Source: Burkholderiales bacterium (GTDB lineage: Bacteria; Pseudomonadota; Gammaproteobacteria; Burkholderiales; Burkholderiaceae_F). Taken from it: a stretch of DNA of 64,000 bases. The notes below the pieces were generated by a model. That model had not been told where the DNA came from and did no database searches. It saw only the letters and a list, made by a program, of their open reading frames with translations. The position numbers were made by a program, and so were the translations under genes. Below, piece after piece: positions 53,901 to 62,411 of this stretch; position 1 is the stretch's first letter, and every line of letters starts with the position of its first letter. Location of the stretch: contig JADCGS010000022.1 in NCBI GenBank assembly GCA_020248865.1, positions 49,592 to 113,591 on the forward strand. Direction: 5' to 3'.

Positions 53901-54118
53901 TGGTGCCGCTGATCCTCGCCAGCGGCGCGGGCGCGGCCTCGCGCGTGTCGATGGGCGTCACCGTGTTCAGCGGGATGCTGGCCGCCACGCTGCTGGCGAT
54001 TTTTTTCGTTCCGGTGCTGTACGTGGCGATCGACCGGCTGGTCGCGCGCCTTTCCGGCCCGCCCGGGCCGCGCCGGTCGGCGCCCGCTGCCGAGGCCGCC
54101 GCCGAGGCTGCCGAATGA
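50948..54118 (+). CDS. RND multidrug efflux pump (HAE1 family, AcrB/MexB-like)
   Basis: A 1056-residue inner-membrane proton-driven pump of the HAE1 type. It opens with MARFFIDRPVFAIVLALVMLIGG and YPQITLPTIRVQAAYPGA, standard for AcrB-like proteins. The proton-relay pair is D407/D408 (GIVVDDAIVVVEAVEHH), the same numbering as E. coli AcrB, and the second relay lysine lies in LLIGLAAKNAILIVEFAK. Twelve helices and two large porter domains fit the length. Likely substrates are hydrophobic drugs or solvents, a family expectation. Its stop overlaps the start of the outer-membrane factor gene (ATGA). Confidence 0.95.
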   Translation: MARFFIDRPVFAIVLALVMLIGGAVAGFGLPIAQYPQITLPTIRVQAAYPGASAEVVERAVAQAIEEQVNGVEGMVYMQSSSAGNGAYQLDVTFDLARNADIASVQVQNRVAQANARLPQEVLSAGVTTKKSSPDTLMYVALYSPNGTYDELFLNNYLMINVVESLKRVRGVGNVQVFGAEFGMRLWLKPDRMSRLGISPTDVFQAVKEQNLQAPAGQIGAPPAPPDQQFQYGVQVRGQLEQVAEFENIIVRALPDGSFVRVKDVARVELGAKDYFFTARFNGKPAAAFSVSLTPDASAIETADLLNRELANLAQSFPADLRYDVVIDNTVFVKASLEEVVHTFFEALLLVLIVVFLFLQSWRATLIPMLAVPVSLVATFAAFTLLGFTINTLTLFGMVLAIGIVVDDAIVVVEAVEHHMHANRLSPREATIRAMEEVSGPVVAIALILAAVFVPVAFLGGIAGVLYQQFAITVAVSTGLSALVALTLTPALCALMLKPKDHAASPGPLGRFFGGFNRAFDAVTARYGSGVARAIRASVASLAVLAILIGAAFGLMAKVPGAFVPPEDQGYFLGSLQMPPATSLNRTMQATEELQKIIDTTPGVARSLVINGYSLLTGAVQSDAALMVVALKPWEQRVAPEEKLGSIIRGFYGRAQSIREADVIAFNPPPIPGLGSTGGFSFKLQDRAGGPAQDLARVAQEFVTAARQRPEIGNAYSKFDPRTPAIRLDIDRERAKKLGVAINDVSLALQTFLGGLNINEFSRFGRSFKVSMQAEPQYRADIKGLNLIFVRSARGEMVPLSTLVRAAPISAPTNLQRYNLYRSAEIGGDAAPGYSSAQAIAAMEAVAREVLPPGYGYEWSGISRQEKESAGQAPIIFAFAILFVFLFLAALYESWSVPFAVLLAVPLGIFGAMTGLYFTGLTNNIYAQIGLVLLIGLAAKNAILIVEFAKMKREAGMDAVAAAIEAAKLRLRPIIMTSFAFILGVVPLILASGAGAASRVSMGVTVFSGMLAATLLAIFFVPVLYVAIDRLVARLSGPPGPRRSAPAAEAAAEAAE

Positions 54119-55566
54119 AGCGCGCCGCCATCGGTCCCGTCCTGGCCCCGCTCCTGCTGGCGCCGCTGCTGCTGGCCGCCTGCGCGGTCGGCGACGACTA
54201 CGCACGGCCCGACCTGGCGCTGCCCGGCAGTTTCCGCGGCGCCAGCGCCGACGGCGCCGCGCTCGGCGCGCGCGACTGGCGCAGCGTGTTCACCGACCCG
54301 TCGCAGCAGGCGTGGATCGAGGCCACCCTGGCCGGCAACCTCGACCTGCGCGCAGCCGAGGCGCGCGTGCGCGAGGCACAGGCCGGCGTGGTGGCCGCGC
54401 GCAGCGGCGCGCTGCCGAGTTTGGCGCTCGGCTTGACCAGCTCGCCGACCGCGCGCCGCCCCGGCGACAGCATGACCGCCAGCAGCCTGGCGGCCGGCCT
54501 GCTCAGTTGGGAAGTCGACCTGTGGGGCCGCGTGGCCCGCGGGACCGAGGCGGCGCGCGCCGACCTCGAGGGGCGGCGGGCGGCGCGCGATGGCGCCCAG
54601 GTGTCGCTGGTAGCGCAGGCGGCCAGCCGCTGGCACGAACTGGCCGCCCTGCGCTCGCTGCTGGCCATCACCGAGCGCAACGTGCAGTTGCAGGCGGACT
54701 CGCTGCGGCTGATGCGCCGGCGCAACCAGGCCGGCATCGTCTCGGGCGCCGAAGTGCGCCAGGCCGAAGGCCAGCTCGCCTCCACGCAGGCGCGCGTGCC
54801 CGAGCTGCGCCGGCAGATGGCAGCCACCGAGAATGCGCTGTCGCTGCTGGCCGGGCGCGCGCCCGCCGCCGTCGCCACCGGGCCGGGCAGCACGCTGGAG
54901 GCCGCTGCCGATGCTGCGCGCCTGCTGCCGCCGGCGCTGCCGGCCGGCCTGCCCGCGGCACTGATCGAGCGCCGGCCCGACCTGCGCGAGGCCGAGCAGC
55001 GGCTGGTGGCGGCCAACGCGCGCGTCGGCGAGGCCAAGGCGCTGTTGCTGCCCAGCCTGAGCCTGACGGGAGCGGTCGGCCGCATCGGCTTCGAACTGGA
55101 GCGGCTGTTTTCCAGCGGCGGCGCGAGCGAGGTGGTGTCGCTCGGCCCCAACGTCACGCAGACGCTGTACGCGGGCGGGGCGCTGCGCGCCAACCGCGAT
55201 GCGGCGCTGGCGCGACTCGACCAGGCGCTGCTGGCCTACCGCGGCACCGCGCTGAACGCGTTGCGCGAGGTGGCCGACGCACTCAAGGCCTACGAGGAGA
55301 GCGGGGTGGCGCTGGAGCGCCAGGCAGAGCGCGTGACGGCGCAGCGCGCGGCGCTGCGGCTGGCGGACCGGCGCTTTGCCGCCGGCGTGGTCAGCTTCAT
55401 CGAAGTGCTGGATGCGCAGCGCCAGTTGCTGGCGGCCGAGACCGATCACGTCAGCGCGGTGCTGACGCGCCAGCAGTCCGTGGTGCAGGTGTACCGGGCG
55501 CTGGGCGGCGGCTGGACCGAGGTCGCGGTCTCGACCGGCGTCGCAGAGTCGGCCGCCGGCCGCTGA
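54115..55566 (+). CDS. RND efflux outer-membrane lipoprotein (NodT/OprM family)
   Basis: About 483 residues. The lipobox LLLAAC gives a lipidated C23. The family features are DWRSVFTDPSQQAWIEATLAGNLDLRAAEARVREAQA, WEVDLWGRVARGTEAARADLEG, and the second repeat LPAGLPAALIERRPDLREAEQRLVAANARVGEAKALLLPSLSLTG. It forms the outer-membrane exit channel. It completes the adaptor, pump, channel operon. No dedicated TetR-type repressor gene is adjacent, unlike many AcrAB-type loci. Confidence 0.92.
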   Translation: MKRAAIGPVLAPLLLAPLLLAACAVGDDYARPDLALPGSFRGASADGAALGARDWRSVFTDPSQQAWIEATLAGNLDLRAAEARVREAQAGVVAARSGALPSLALGLTSSPTARRPGDSMTASSLAAGLLSWEVDLWGRVARGTEAARADLEGRRAARDGAQVSLVAQAASRWHELAALRSLLAITERNVQLQADSLRLMRRRNQAGIVSGAEVRQAEGQLASTQARVPELRRQMAATENALSLLAGRAPAAVATGPGSTLEAAADAARLLPPALPAGLPAALIERRPDLREAEQRLVAANARVGEAKALLLPSLSLTGAVGRIGFELERLFSSGGASEVVSLGPNVTQTLYAGGALRANRDAALARLDQALLAYRGTALNALREVADALKAYEESGVALERQAERVTAQRAALRLADRRFAAGVVSFIEVLDAQRQLLAAETDHVSAVLTRQQSVVQVYRALGGGWTEVAVSTGVAESAAGR

Positions 55567-55972
55567 CGGCGGGCCACAGGCCGCCCTCGGTTGCATCCTG
55601 CGGCAGCTCGCCGCCGCGCGCGGGGCAGCATCGCCGATTGCGTCCGCTGCAGCGCTGCAAACCCCTCGTGCGCCTCGTGCTTTACCTTTGCAGGCTCGCT
55701 GACGAGGTGCCGGTCCCGGCATGCCGGCCCGGCAGCGGGCAGGAGCCCTGGCGCCGGTAACCCGGCGGCGGGCGATGCCCTGGCGCAGATCGCCGGTCGG
55801 TCACGACGGCACGGCGCGTCACGTCGTTACTCGGCCAGTCCGGCCCGGACCGTCCGCACGCGGCGCGGATGAAGCGAACAGTGCGGCCGCTGCCCTGTAA
55901 TTCGCCGCTTCGGCGGTGCGATGCGTCGCTACTGTCAAGCGGAATTCTGCATCCGCCCGCGTGCCCAAGAAG
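55567..55972 (+). other. Intergenic region after the efflux operon
   Basis: 406 bases without a supported gene. Directly after the channel gene, GGCGGGCC-ACA-GGCCGCC (55568-55585) can form an imperfect hairpin without a T-run, a possible operon end. The right side must contain the promoter of the GGDEF-EAL gene. Confidence 0.45.
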
Positions 55973-57529
55973 ATGAATCTCAGTGACTCCCTTGCTGCCC
56001 TGACCGTCGCCAACGTCGACGTTGCTCAACCCGATGTAGAAGACGTTGCGCAGCGTCTTAAGCGCCTCATGGATCTCGAGCGGTTGGTGGCCGAGCAGTC
56101 GGCCGAGCTTGCCTGGACGAACGAACGTCTGGTGGCCGAGCTGTACGACCGCAGTGCCGTCGAGGCCTCCGCGAACCATCTGGAGCGTTACGACCTCGTC
56201 ACGGGCCTGCCCAACCGGCGCTCGCTGGAGGAACGCATGAGCCGCGTGCTGTCGCCGCTCGATTCCACGCAGGAGCCCGCAGCCGTGATCATGGTCGGCT
56301 TCGAGCGCCTCGCCGAGGTACGCGAAACCCTTGGCTATACGGCGGGCGACTTCGTCGCGCGCCAGGTTGCCGACCGGCTGCGGCTGACGGTACGTGGCTC
56401 GGATCTGGTCGCGCGCGTCGGTGACGACGAGTTCGCGCTGCTGCTCACGTCGCTGCGCCAGGCGGACGATGCGGGGTTGTTGGCGCGCAAGCTGTATTCC
56501 GCACTCGTTGCCCCGCTGGTGGTGGCCGGCCGCGAACTGCGCCTGGAGCCCGCGGTGGGGGTGGCGGTGTTTCCGCAGGACGGCCACAACGGCGACCTGC
56601 TGCTGGCGCGCGCCGACGGCGCGATGCGCTTTGCGCGCGAGCACCGCACCGGGCTCACCCAGTTTTTCCGTCCCGAGATCGCACTGCGCGCTGCGCGGCG
56701 CCTGAGCGTGGAGGCGGACCTGCGGGCGGCGCTCGAGCGCGACCAGTTCCGTGTGCACTTCCAGCCGCGCTTCGATCTGGCCACCGGGCGGCTGATCGGC
56801 GCCGAGGCGCTGGTGCGCTGGCAGCACCCCGAGCGCGGCGTGCTCGGCCCGGCCGAGTTCCTCGACGTGGCGGAGGACACTGGCTTGATCGTTCCGATCG
56901 GTGAAGTGGTCCTGGCTCGCACCGGCGCAGCGGTGGCCGAATGGGACCGCCAAGGCGCCGCCGATGCCCTGCCGCTGTCGATCGCGATCAACCTGTCGAC
57001 CCATGAGTTTCGCGGCCGCAGCATGCTCGACCACCTCGATCGAATGCTCGGCGAGCACGCCCTGGCACCGCAGCGGCTGCAGGTGGAGATCAGCGAATCG
57101 GGGCTGGCGCGCTCGCTCGACGTGGTCGATGCGGCGGCACTTGCCGGGCTGCGCGAGATGGGGGTACGCGTCGCCCTCGAAGGCTTTGGCGCAGGAGCGG
57201 CCAGCTTCGCGCTGCTGCGTCGATTCAGTTTCGATGCGCTGAAGATCGATGGCCAGTTCGTACGCGAGGCGCCGCACAACGAGCGGGATGCGGCGATCGT
57301 GCAAACCATCGTCGACCTCGGCCACCGGCTCGGGCTCACCGTGGTGGCCGCGGGCGTGGAGACCGCGCCGCAGCTGGCCGCCGTGAGTCAGCTCGGCTGC
57401 GACGAGGCGCAGGGCTACCTGCTCGGCGTGCCGGTGCCGGCCGACCAGTTTGCGCGCGTGCTCGCGTCGGCACGCGTGCTGGCCACCCAGCGCCGCCCGC
57501 GACGCAAGCCGCGGGCGCGCACTCGCTAG
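55973..57529 (+). CDS. GGDEF-EAL domain protein with degenerate active sites
   Basis: About 518 residues, no membrane segment: a short helical N-terminus (coiled-coil-like, about 20-70), a GGDEF domain (about 72-235) and an EAL domain (about 240-500). The cyclase signature reads G150-D151-D152-E153-F154, with the second glycine replaced by aspartate. In the EAL domain E278, N340, E372, K424 and Q480 are present. However, the metal-binding DDFG motif reads EGFG (E403, G404) and the later EGVE motif reads AGVE (A460). It therefore probably binds c-di-GMP or GTP as an effector without turning it over. ATG 55973 chosen; GTG 55961 possible. Confidence 0.88.
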   Translation: MNLSDSLAALTVANVDVAQPDVEDVAQRLKRLMDLERLVAEQSAELAWTNERLVAELYDRSAVEASANHLERYDLVTGLPNRRSLEERMSRVLSPLDSTQEPAAVIMVGFERLAEVRETLGYTAGDFVARQVADRLRLTVRGSDLVARVGDDEFALLLTSLRQADDAGLLARKLYSALVAPLVVAGRELRLEPAVGVAVFPQDGHNGDLLLARADGAMRFAREHRTGLTQFFRPEIALRAARRLSVEADLRAALERDQFRVHFQPRFDLATGRLIGAEALVRWQHPERGVLGPAEFLDVAEDTGLIVPIGEVVLARTGAAVAEWDRQGAADALPLSIAINLSTHEFRGRSMLDHLDRMLGEHALAPQRLQVEISESGLARSLDVVDAAALAGLREMGVRVALEGFGAGAASFALLRRFSFDALKIDGQFVREAPHNERDAAIVQTIVDLGHRLGLTVVAAGVETAPQLAAVSQLGCDEAQGYLLGVPVPADQFARVLASARVLATQRRPRRKPRARTR

Positions 57530-58167
57530 CCTGCAAGTCGAACCAGGGACCCGACACGGGCGCGGATGCCGGCGCGAGGCGAGTTGCGCGCGCGGGCCAG
57601 GCCGGGGTTGCGCAACGCCTGCGTCAGGCCGGCTGAGCGGCTGCCGCCTGTCCGGGTGGAGCACCCGGAGCAACGCCCAGGGGCGCGCCGCGCCCCCGGT
57701 TGCGCGGTTGCACCGCCGCCGACCACTGCTGGCGTGGGCTCGATCGGGTCTGGCGTGGTCTGCTGGCCCGCTCCTGGCCGTTCTGTCGCCCGAAGAAGCC
57801 TGATGCAACGCAACGTCGATCCCGTGCGGGGTGCGGGCATTGGCCTGCGCGACCCGGCCCCGGGGCCAGGAGCACCGCGCTGCGAGCACCGCCGGACCGC
57901 GTGCGGCGGCCGGCCTCGAATACGGATGCTGCACGTCCGGTTTTCGGCTCGGCACGGGTGCCCAGGCCGGCGAGCGCCTTGAGGCGTGGCCAGCCGTGTG
58001 GGTTCTTCGTCACGCCGCCGGGCGCTTGCCGATGCAGTACGCGCCTGGCTGCTGGCTGCGCCGCCGACAGTCCGGTGCGTTGGCGGGCCTAGCGCAGCGG
58101 CGACATGCGGTGCCCCTTGGGCGGCATCGACGGAATGGCCCCTGGACGAGGGCGCAATCGGGGCTGG
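57530..58167 (+). other. 638-base gene-free region
   Basis: No frame has a ribosome-binding site, family similarity or convincing codon use. It includes GC palindromes (for example GGGCGCGCCGCGCCC near 57680) that could act as terminators after the GGDEF-EAL gene. It lies between the ends of two converging genes. Confidence 0.5.
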
Positions 58168-58644
58168 TCAGCATCCGGTCGTGGTCAGGCTGCTGATCGT
58201 CGGCGGTAAGACGGCGCGGCTGGACTGGACATAGGTGAAACTGCACCGGGCCTCCGCGGGTGCGCCCTGGATCGCGAAGGTCACGGCGCTGCCGTTGATC
58301 GAGATGCTGATCCTGTCGCCCGCCGGATCAAGGCCGGTGGCGCGCACGATGCCCTCGGCGCTTGCTTTCGGGTAACCGTGGACGGTTTCGACGACGACAC
58401 CGTCCTGCATGATGCTGTCGTCGTCATCTAGCGCGCTGCCTCCGGCCATCAGGGCCGCCGCGCGGGTGAGCTGGGTGGCCGCCTTGACGGAGCCGAGAGC
58501 GGCCTCCAGCTTCTTCTTGCGTGCCTCGGCGCCTAGGTTCATGGAGCGCGGCAGGGCCACCGCCAACAGGATGCCGAGGATCAGGACCACGATTACCGGT
58601 TCGACCGGCGTGATGCCGCGCTGGGCGCTGCGATGGGTACGCAT
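58168..58644 (-). CDS. Type IV pilin-like protein (orphan prepilin)
   Basis: A 158-residue prepilin-like protein. The class III signal is G10|ITPVEPVIVVLILGILLAVALP, with cleavage after G10, the conserved glutamate at mature position 5, and a hydrophobic helix. The usual FTLIEL is altered to ITPVEP, with prolines at mature positions 3 and 6. The mature part resembles MSHA-type pilins (NLGAEARKKKLEAALGSVKAATQLTRAAALMAG). Two cysteines (about 133 and 158) could form the C-terminal disulfide. No assembly genes are nearby, so it depends on a system elsewhere if functional. Confidence 0.82.
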   Translation of the reverse strand: MRTHRSAQRGITPVEPVIVVLILGILLAVALPRSMNLGAEARKKKLEAALGSVKAATQLTRAAALMAGGSALDDDDSIMQDGVVVETVHGYPKASAEGIVRATGLDPAGDRISISINGSAVTFAIQGAPAEARCSFTYVQSSRAVLPPTISSLTTTGC

Positions 58645-58956
58645 GGAAGCCCCTGGCTGGAGTCGGCTGTTCGGATCGCGATGCTGCGTGCGCGGCTTGC
58701 TGCAGTCGTCAAGTCTCGTCTGATCCCTTTGTTCTCAAACCGAGGAATAGGGACGCGAAATGCGAGGCGTGTGAACACCAGAGTCAGTACGCCAGGTTCG
58801 CGGCAAGCTTGCCGCGCGGCGCTGGCTTTACCACCATCGAGCCGGTGGGGCTGGCGTGCGCCAACCTTCAGTCGCCGGCGGCCGGGCTGTTGGGCCGCCA
58901 TCGGTGCTTCGCTAGACTGATTTCTTTTCGCTCGCCGCTTCGGAGTATCGACTGCC
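58645..58956 (+). other. Divergent promoter region, pilin/ridA
   Basis: 312 bases between the start of the pilin-like gene (minus) and ridA (plus). It contains AT-richer patches such as CTGATTTCTTTTCGC near 58918-58932 just upstream of ridA. No gene seen. Confidence 0.5.
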
Positions 58957-59343
58957 ATGAACAAGACCATCGTCGCCACGACCGCGGCCCCGGCTGCCAT
59001 CGGCCCTTACTCGCAGGCCGTCCGGACCGGCCTGGTGGTGTTCCTGTCCGGCCAGATCGGGCTCGACCCGCGCACCGGGGCGCTGGTCGGGCCGGACTTC
59101 GAGGCGCAGGTGCGGCAGGCATTCCGCAACCTGGCGGCGGTGGCGCAGGCCAGCGGCGGCTCGCTCGCCGACGCGGTCAAGCTGACGCTGTTCCTCACCG
59201 ATCTGGCGCAGTTCGGCAAGGCCAACGAGATCATGGCCGAGGTGGTGCCGCAGCCGTTTCCGGCGCGCTCGACCATCGGCGTGGCCAGCCTGCCCAGGGG
59301 CGCGCTGTTCGAGGTCGAGGCGATCCTCGTCCTGCGCGGCTGA
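58957..59343 (+). CDS. ridA: RidA family reactive intermediate deaminase
   Basis: A 128-residue RidA/YjgF protein, a trimer that hydrolyses reactive enamine/imine intermediates made by PLP enzymes such as threonine dehydratase. Hallmarks are APAAIGPYSQAV, VFLSGQIGLDPRTG, and the catalytic arginine in PARSTIGVASLPRGALFEVEAI, with the trailing glutamate. Length is normal. It lies 28 bases upstream of recG, a pairing seen in other Burkholderiales. Confidence 0.93.
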   Translation: MNKTIVATTAAPAAIGPYSQAVRTGLVVFLSGQIGLDPRTGALVGPDFEAQVRQAFRNLAAVAQASGGSLADAVKLTLFLTDLAQFGKANEIMAEVVPQPFPARSTIGVASLPRGALFEVEAILVLRG

Positions 59344-59371
59344 GCGCGGGCGCGAGACAGGCGGCGGGCGG

Positions 59372-61468
59372 TTGACCGGCGGCCGGCGCGTGGGCGCGGC
59401 ACGCAAGGCGGCCCGGCCGAAGCCGGCCGTGCCCGCGCCCGCCGCGTCGCTCGCGGACAAGCTGGCGCGCCTGGGCCTGGCCAGCGAATGGGACTTCCTT
59501 CTGCACCTGCCGCTGCGCTACGAGGACCAGACGCGCATCACGCCGGTGGCCGGGCTGCCGCCGGGTGCAGAGGCCCAGACCGAGGGCGTGATCGAGCGCT
59601 GCGAGGTGGCCTACCGGGGCCGGCGTCAGTTGCTCGCCACGCTGCGCGACGACGCCGGCGACCGCCTGCTGCTGCGCTTCCTGCACTTCTACCCGTCGAC
59701 CCAGAAGCAGGTGGCGGCCGGCCGCCGGGTGCGTGTCTACGGCAGCGTGCGGGTCGGCCTGCTGGGTGCCGAAATGGTCCACCCGCGCGTGCATCCGGCC
59801 GGGCCGGGCGTGGCACTGCCGCAGGGGCTGACCCCGGTGTACCCGGCCAGCGCCGGCGTGTCGCAGGCGCTGCTGCGCAAGCGCATCGCGCAGGCGCTCC
59901 TCAACGTGGACATCACCGACACCCTGCCGCCGCCGCTGCGCGCGCGCTGGCGCCTGCCGGAGCTGGCGCCCAGCCTGCACGGCCTGCACCACCCGCCTCC
60001 GGACGCCGACCAGGCGGCGCTGTCGGAACACCGCCACCCGCTGTGGCAGCGCGTGAAGTTCGACGAGCTGCTGGCCCAGCAGCTGAGCCTGCGCATGGCG
60101 CGGCGCGAGCGCGCCGGCCGCCGCGCCCCCGCGCTGGCGGCCACGGGCGATCTGGTGGCGCGCCTGCTGACGGCGCTGCCGTTTGCGCTGACCGCCGCGC
60201 AGCAGCGGGTGTGGCGCGAGATCGAGGCCGATCTGGCGCAGGACCGGCCGGCGCACCGGCTGGTGCAGGGTGACGTGGGCAGCGGCAAGACGGTGATCGC
60301 CGCGCTGGCGGCGGCGCGCGCCATCGAGGCCGGCCAGCAGGCCGCGCTGATGGCGCCCACCGAGATTCTGGCCGAGCAGCACTTCCGCAAGATCGAGCAG
60401 TGGCTGGCGCCGCTGGGTGTGCGCATCGCCTGGCTGGCCGGCAAGCTGAAGCCGGGCGACAAGCGTGCCGCGCAGGCGGCGGTGGCCGACGGCGGCGCGC
60501 AGCTCGTGGTCGGCACCCATGCGCTGATTCAGGACAAGGTGAGCTTCGCGCGGCTGGCGCTGGCCATCGTCGACGAGCAGCACCGCTTCGGCGTGGCGCA
60601 GCGGCTGCGGCTGCGCGCCGGCGCGGGGGGCGTGCAGCCGCACCTGCTGATGCTGTCGGCCACGCCGATCCCGCGCACGCTGGCGATGAGCTATCTGGCC
60701 GACCTCGATGTCTCCACCATCGACGAGCTGCCGCCCGGCCGCACGCCGGTGCAGACCAAGCTGGTGGCCGCGGCGCGCCGCCACGAGGTCATCGAGCGGC
60801 TGCGTGGCGAGGTGGCGCAGGGCCGGCAGGCCTACTGGGTCTGTCCGCTGGTGGAAGACAGCGAGCTGATCGACTCGCCGGTGCCGTTGACCGCTGCCGC
60901 CCCGATGTTCGAGGCCACACGGGCCCTGGTGCCCGAGCTGCGCTGGGGCCTGCTGCACGGCCAGTTGCCGGCCGCCGACAAGGCGGCGGTGATGCGGCAG
61001 TTCGCGGAGGGCGCCATCGACGTGCTGGTAGCCACCACCGTGATCGAGGTCGGGGTGGACGTACCCAACGCCTCGCTGATGGTGATCGAGCACGCGCAGC
61101 GCTTCGGGCTGGCGCAACTGCACCAGTTGCGCGGCCGCGTCGGCCGCGGCAGCGCCGTCAGCTTCTGCGTGCTGCTGTTCGACGAGCCGCTGTCGGCTGC
61201 CGCACGCGAGCGGCTGAAGGTGATCTACGGGACCACCGACGGCTTCGAGGTGGCGCGGCGCGACCTGGCGATCCGCGGTCCCGGCGAATTTCTCGGCAGC
61301 CGCCAGAGCGGCGTGCCGCTGCTGCGGTTTGCCAACCTGGAGGAGGACGCGCCCGTCGTGGAGCGGGCGCGCGAGGCCGCGGAGTGGCTGCTGCGCGAGC
61401 AGCCGGCCGTCGCGGCAGCGCACGTGGCGCGCTGGATGCACGGCCGCGACGCGCTGCTCGATGCGTGA
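59372..61468 (+). CDS. recG: ATP-dependent DNA helicase RecG
   Basis: A 698-residue helicase that remodels stalled replication forks and branch-migrates junctions. It has the N-terminal wedge (OB-fold) domain, the Walker A motif GDVGSGKT at about 300-307, DEQHRFG at about 400, LSATPIPRTLAMS, and the C-terminal motifs ATTVIEVGVDVPNASLMVIEHAQRFGLAQLHQLRGRVGRG. The only suitable start is the TTG at 59372. Slightly downstream alternatives are possible since the first ~25 residues are low-complexity. Confidence 0.95.
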   Translation: MTGGRRVGAARKAARPKPAVPAPAASLADKLARLGLASEWDFLLHLPLRYEDQTRITPVAGLPPGAEAQTEGVIERCEVAYRGRRQLLATLRDDAGDRLLLRFLHFYPSTQKQVAAGRRVRVYGSVRVGLLGAEMVHPRVHPAGPGVALPQGLTPVYPASAGVSQALLRKRIAQALLNVDITDTLPPPLRARWRLPELAPSLHGLHHPPPDADQAALSEHRHPLWQRVKFDELLAQQLSLRMARRERAGRRAPALAATGDLVARLLTALPFALTAAQQRVWREIEADLAQDRPAHRLVQGDVGSGKTVIAALAAARAIEAGQQAALMAPTEILAEQHFRKIEQWLAPLGVRIAWLAGKLKPGDKRAAQAAVADGGAQLVVGTHALIQDKVSFARLALAIVDEQHRFGVAQRLRLRAGAGGVQPHLLMLSATPIPRTLAMSYLADLDVSTIDELPPGRTPVQTKLVAAARRHEVIERLRGEVAQGRQAYWVCPLVEDSELIDSPVPLTAAAPMFEATRALVPELRWGLLHGQLPAADKAAVMRQFAEGAIDVLVATTVIEVGVDVPNASLMVIEHAQRFGLAQLHQLRGRVGRGSAVSFCVLLFDEPLSAAARERLKVIYGTTDGFEVARRDLAIRGPGEFLGSRQSGVPLLRFANLEEDAPVVERAREAAEWLLREQPAVAAAHVARWMHGRDALLDA

Positions 61469-61772
61469 CGCAGGCGCAGTCGTGCGTGCACCGCGCGGCG
61501 GGCCACGTGGCGTGCCAGTCGACTCCGGCGGATGCACGGTGCCGCCGCAGCGTGGTCCTGAGCGGCGAACGGGTCGACGCTGGAGTCCCAACGCGAGCGG
61601 GGTGCCCGCACTCCAACTCGACGGATCGGTGACCTGCCCGGAGGCACAGCCGATCGCTCTGGCGCGCAGCAGCGGCGAGCTGCCCCGCGGACCATCGACG
61701 AGCTCGCATCCAAGCTGCCGCGTGCTCGGTTACTCCAAACACGCTGTCAACGGGTCGATGGATCCAGTTCGC
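61469..61772 (+). other. Region between recG and the YceI gene
   Basis: 304 bases between converging genes. No supported gene and no clear T-tailed hairpin. Composition drifts from GC-rich to more balanced near 61730. Confidence 0.45.
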
Positions 61773-62345
61773 CTATTGCCGGATGGCTTCGACTTGGATC
61801 ACCAGCCTTACGGCATCAGGGATGCCGGGGATGCCGTAACCCATGCCCCATTGACTGCGCTGGATGGTGGTCTCGAAATCGCCGCCGCACAACTCTCTCT
61901 TTAGGCGCGAGTGCTCGAAGCAGTTGAATCGCACGGCCTTGAGCGTCACCGGGTGGGTCTTGCCCAGCAGGGTGAACTGGCCGGCGACTTCGCTGACTTT
62001 GTCGCCGACGAAGGTGAACCGGTCGCCGACGAAGCGCGCGGTCGCATGGGTTTCGCTGTCGAAAAAGTCCTTGCCTTGCAAGTTCTTGTCGAAGGCCGCC
62101 ACGCCGGTGTTGATGGAGGCGGTCTCGATGGTGATGTCCACCCTGCCCGTCTTGGCCGACCTGTCCATCGTCATGCTGCCGCTCTTCCTGTCGAAGCGGC
62201 CGCGGCTGGTGCTGGTGCCGAGGTGGAGCACTTCGAAGGTCACGAAGGTGTGGGTCGGGTCGATGGCATAGGAGGCCCCCTGGGCCTGCGCAGGGCTCAA
62301 GGAAATCAGCAGGGCTGAGGTGGCGACGATCAGAGCCTTGTTCAT
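61773..62345 (-). CDS. YceI family periplasmic protein
   Basis: About 190 residues, with signal peptide (ALIVATSALLISLSPAQAQ) and the YceI lipocalin-like domain: YAIDPTHTFVTFEVLHLGTSTSRGRF, VDITIETASINTGVAAFDKNLQGKDFFDSETHATARF, GQFTLLGKTHPVTLKAVRFNC. Family members bind polyisoprenoid chains such as ubiquinone-8 in the periplasm. It is the second of two tandem YceI genes behind a cytochrome b561 gene. The start is the ATG at 62345, with a second ATG at 62354 three codons upstream. Confidence 0.9.
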   Translation of the reverse strand: MNKALIVATSALLISLSPAQAQGASYAIDPTHTFVTFEVLHLGTSTSRGRFDRKSGSMTMDRSAKTGRVDITIETASINTGVAAFDKNLQGKDFFDSETHATARFVGDRFTFVGDKVSEVAGQFTLLGKTHPVTLKAVRFNCFEHSRLKRELCGGDFETTIQRSQWGMGYGIPGIPDAVRLVIQVEAIRQ

Positions 62346-62411
62346 GGGTTCCATCCTTTCTGGGCGTGGGGGCAGGGATCTGGTGTTCGTGGCGAGTTGC
62401 AGAGCGTGCGC

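Noticed and set aside
50363..54205. 1280-codon minus-strand open frame opposite the second RND pump
   Set aside because: Composition dominated by His, Arg, Gln, Asp and Val with no family similarity; a shadow of the pump gene.
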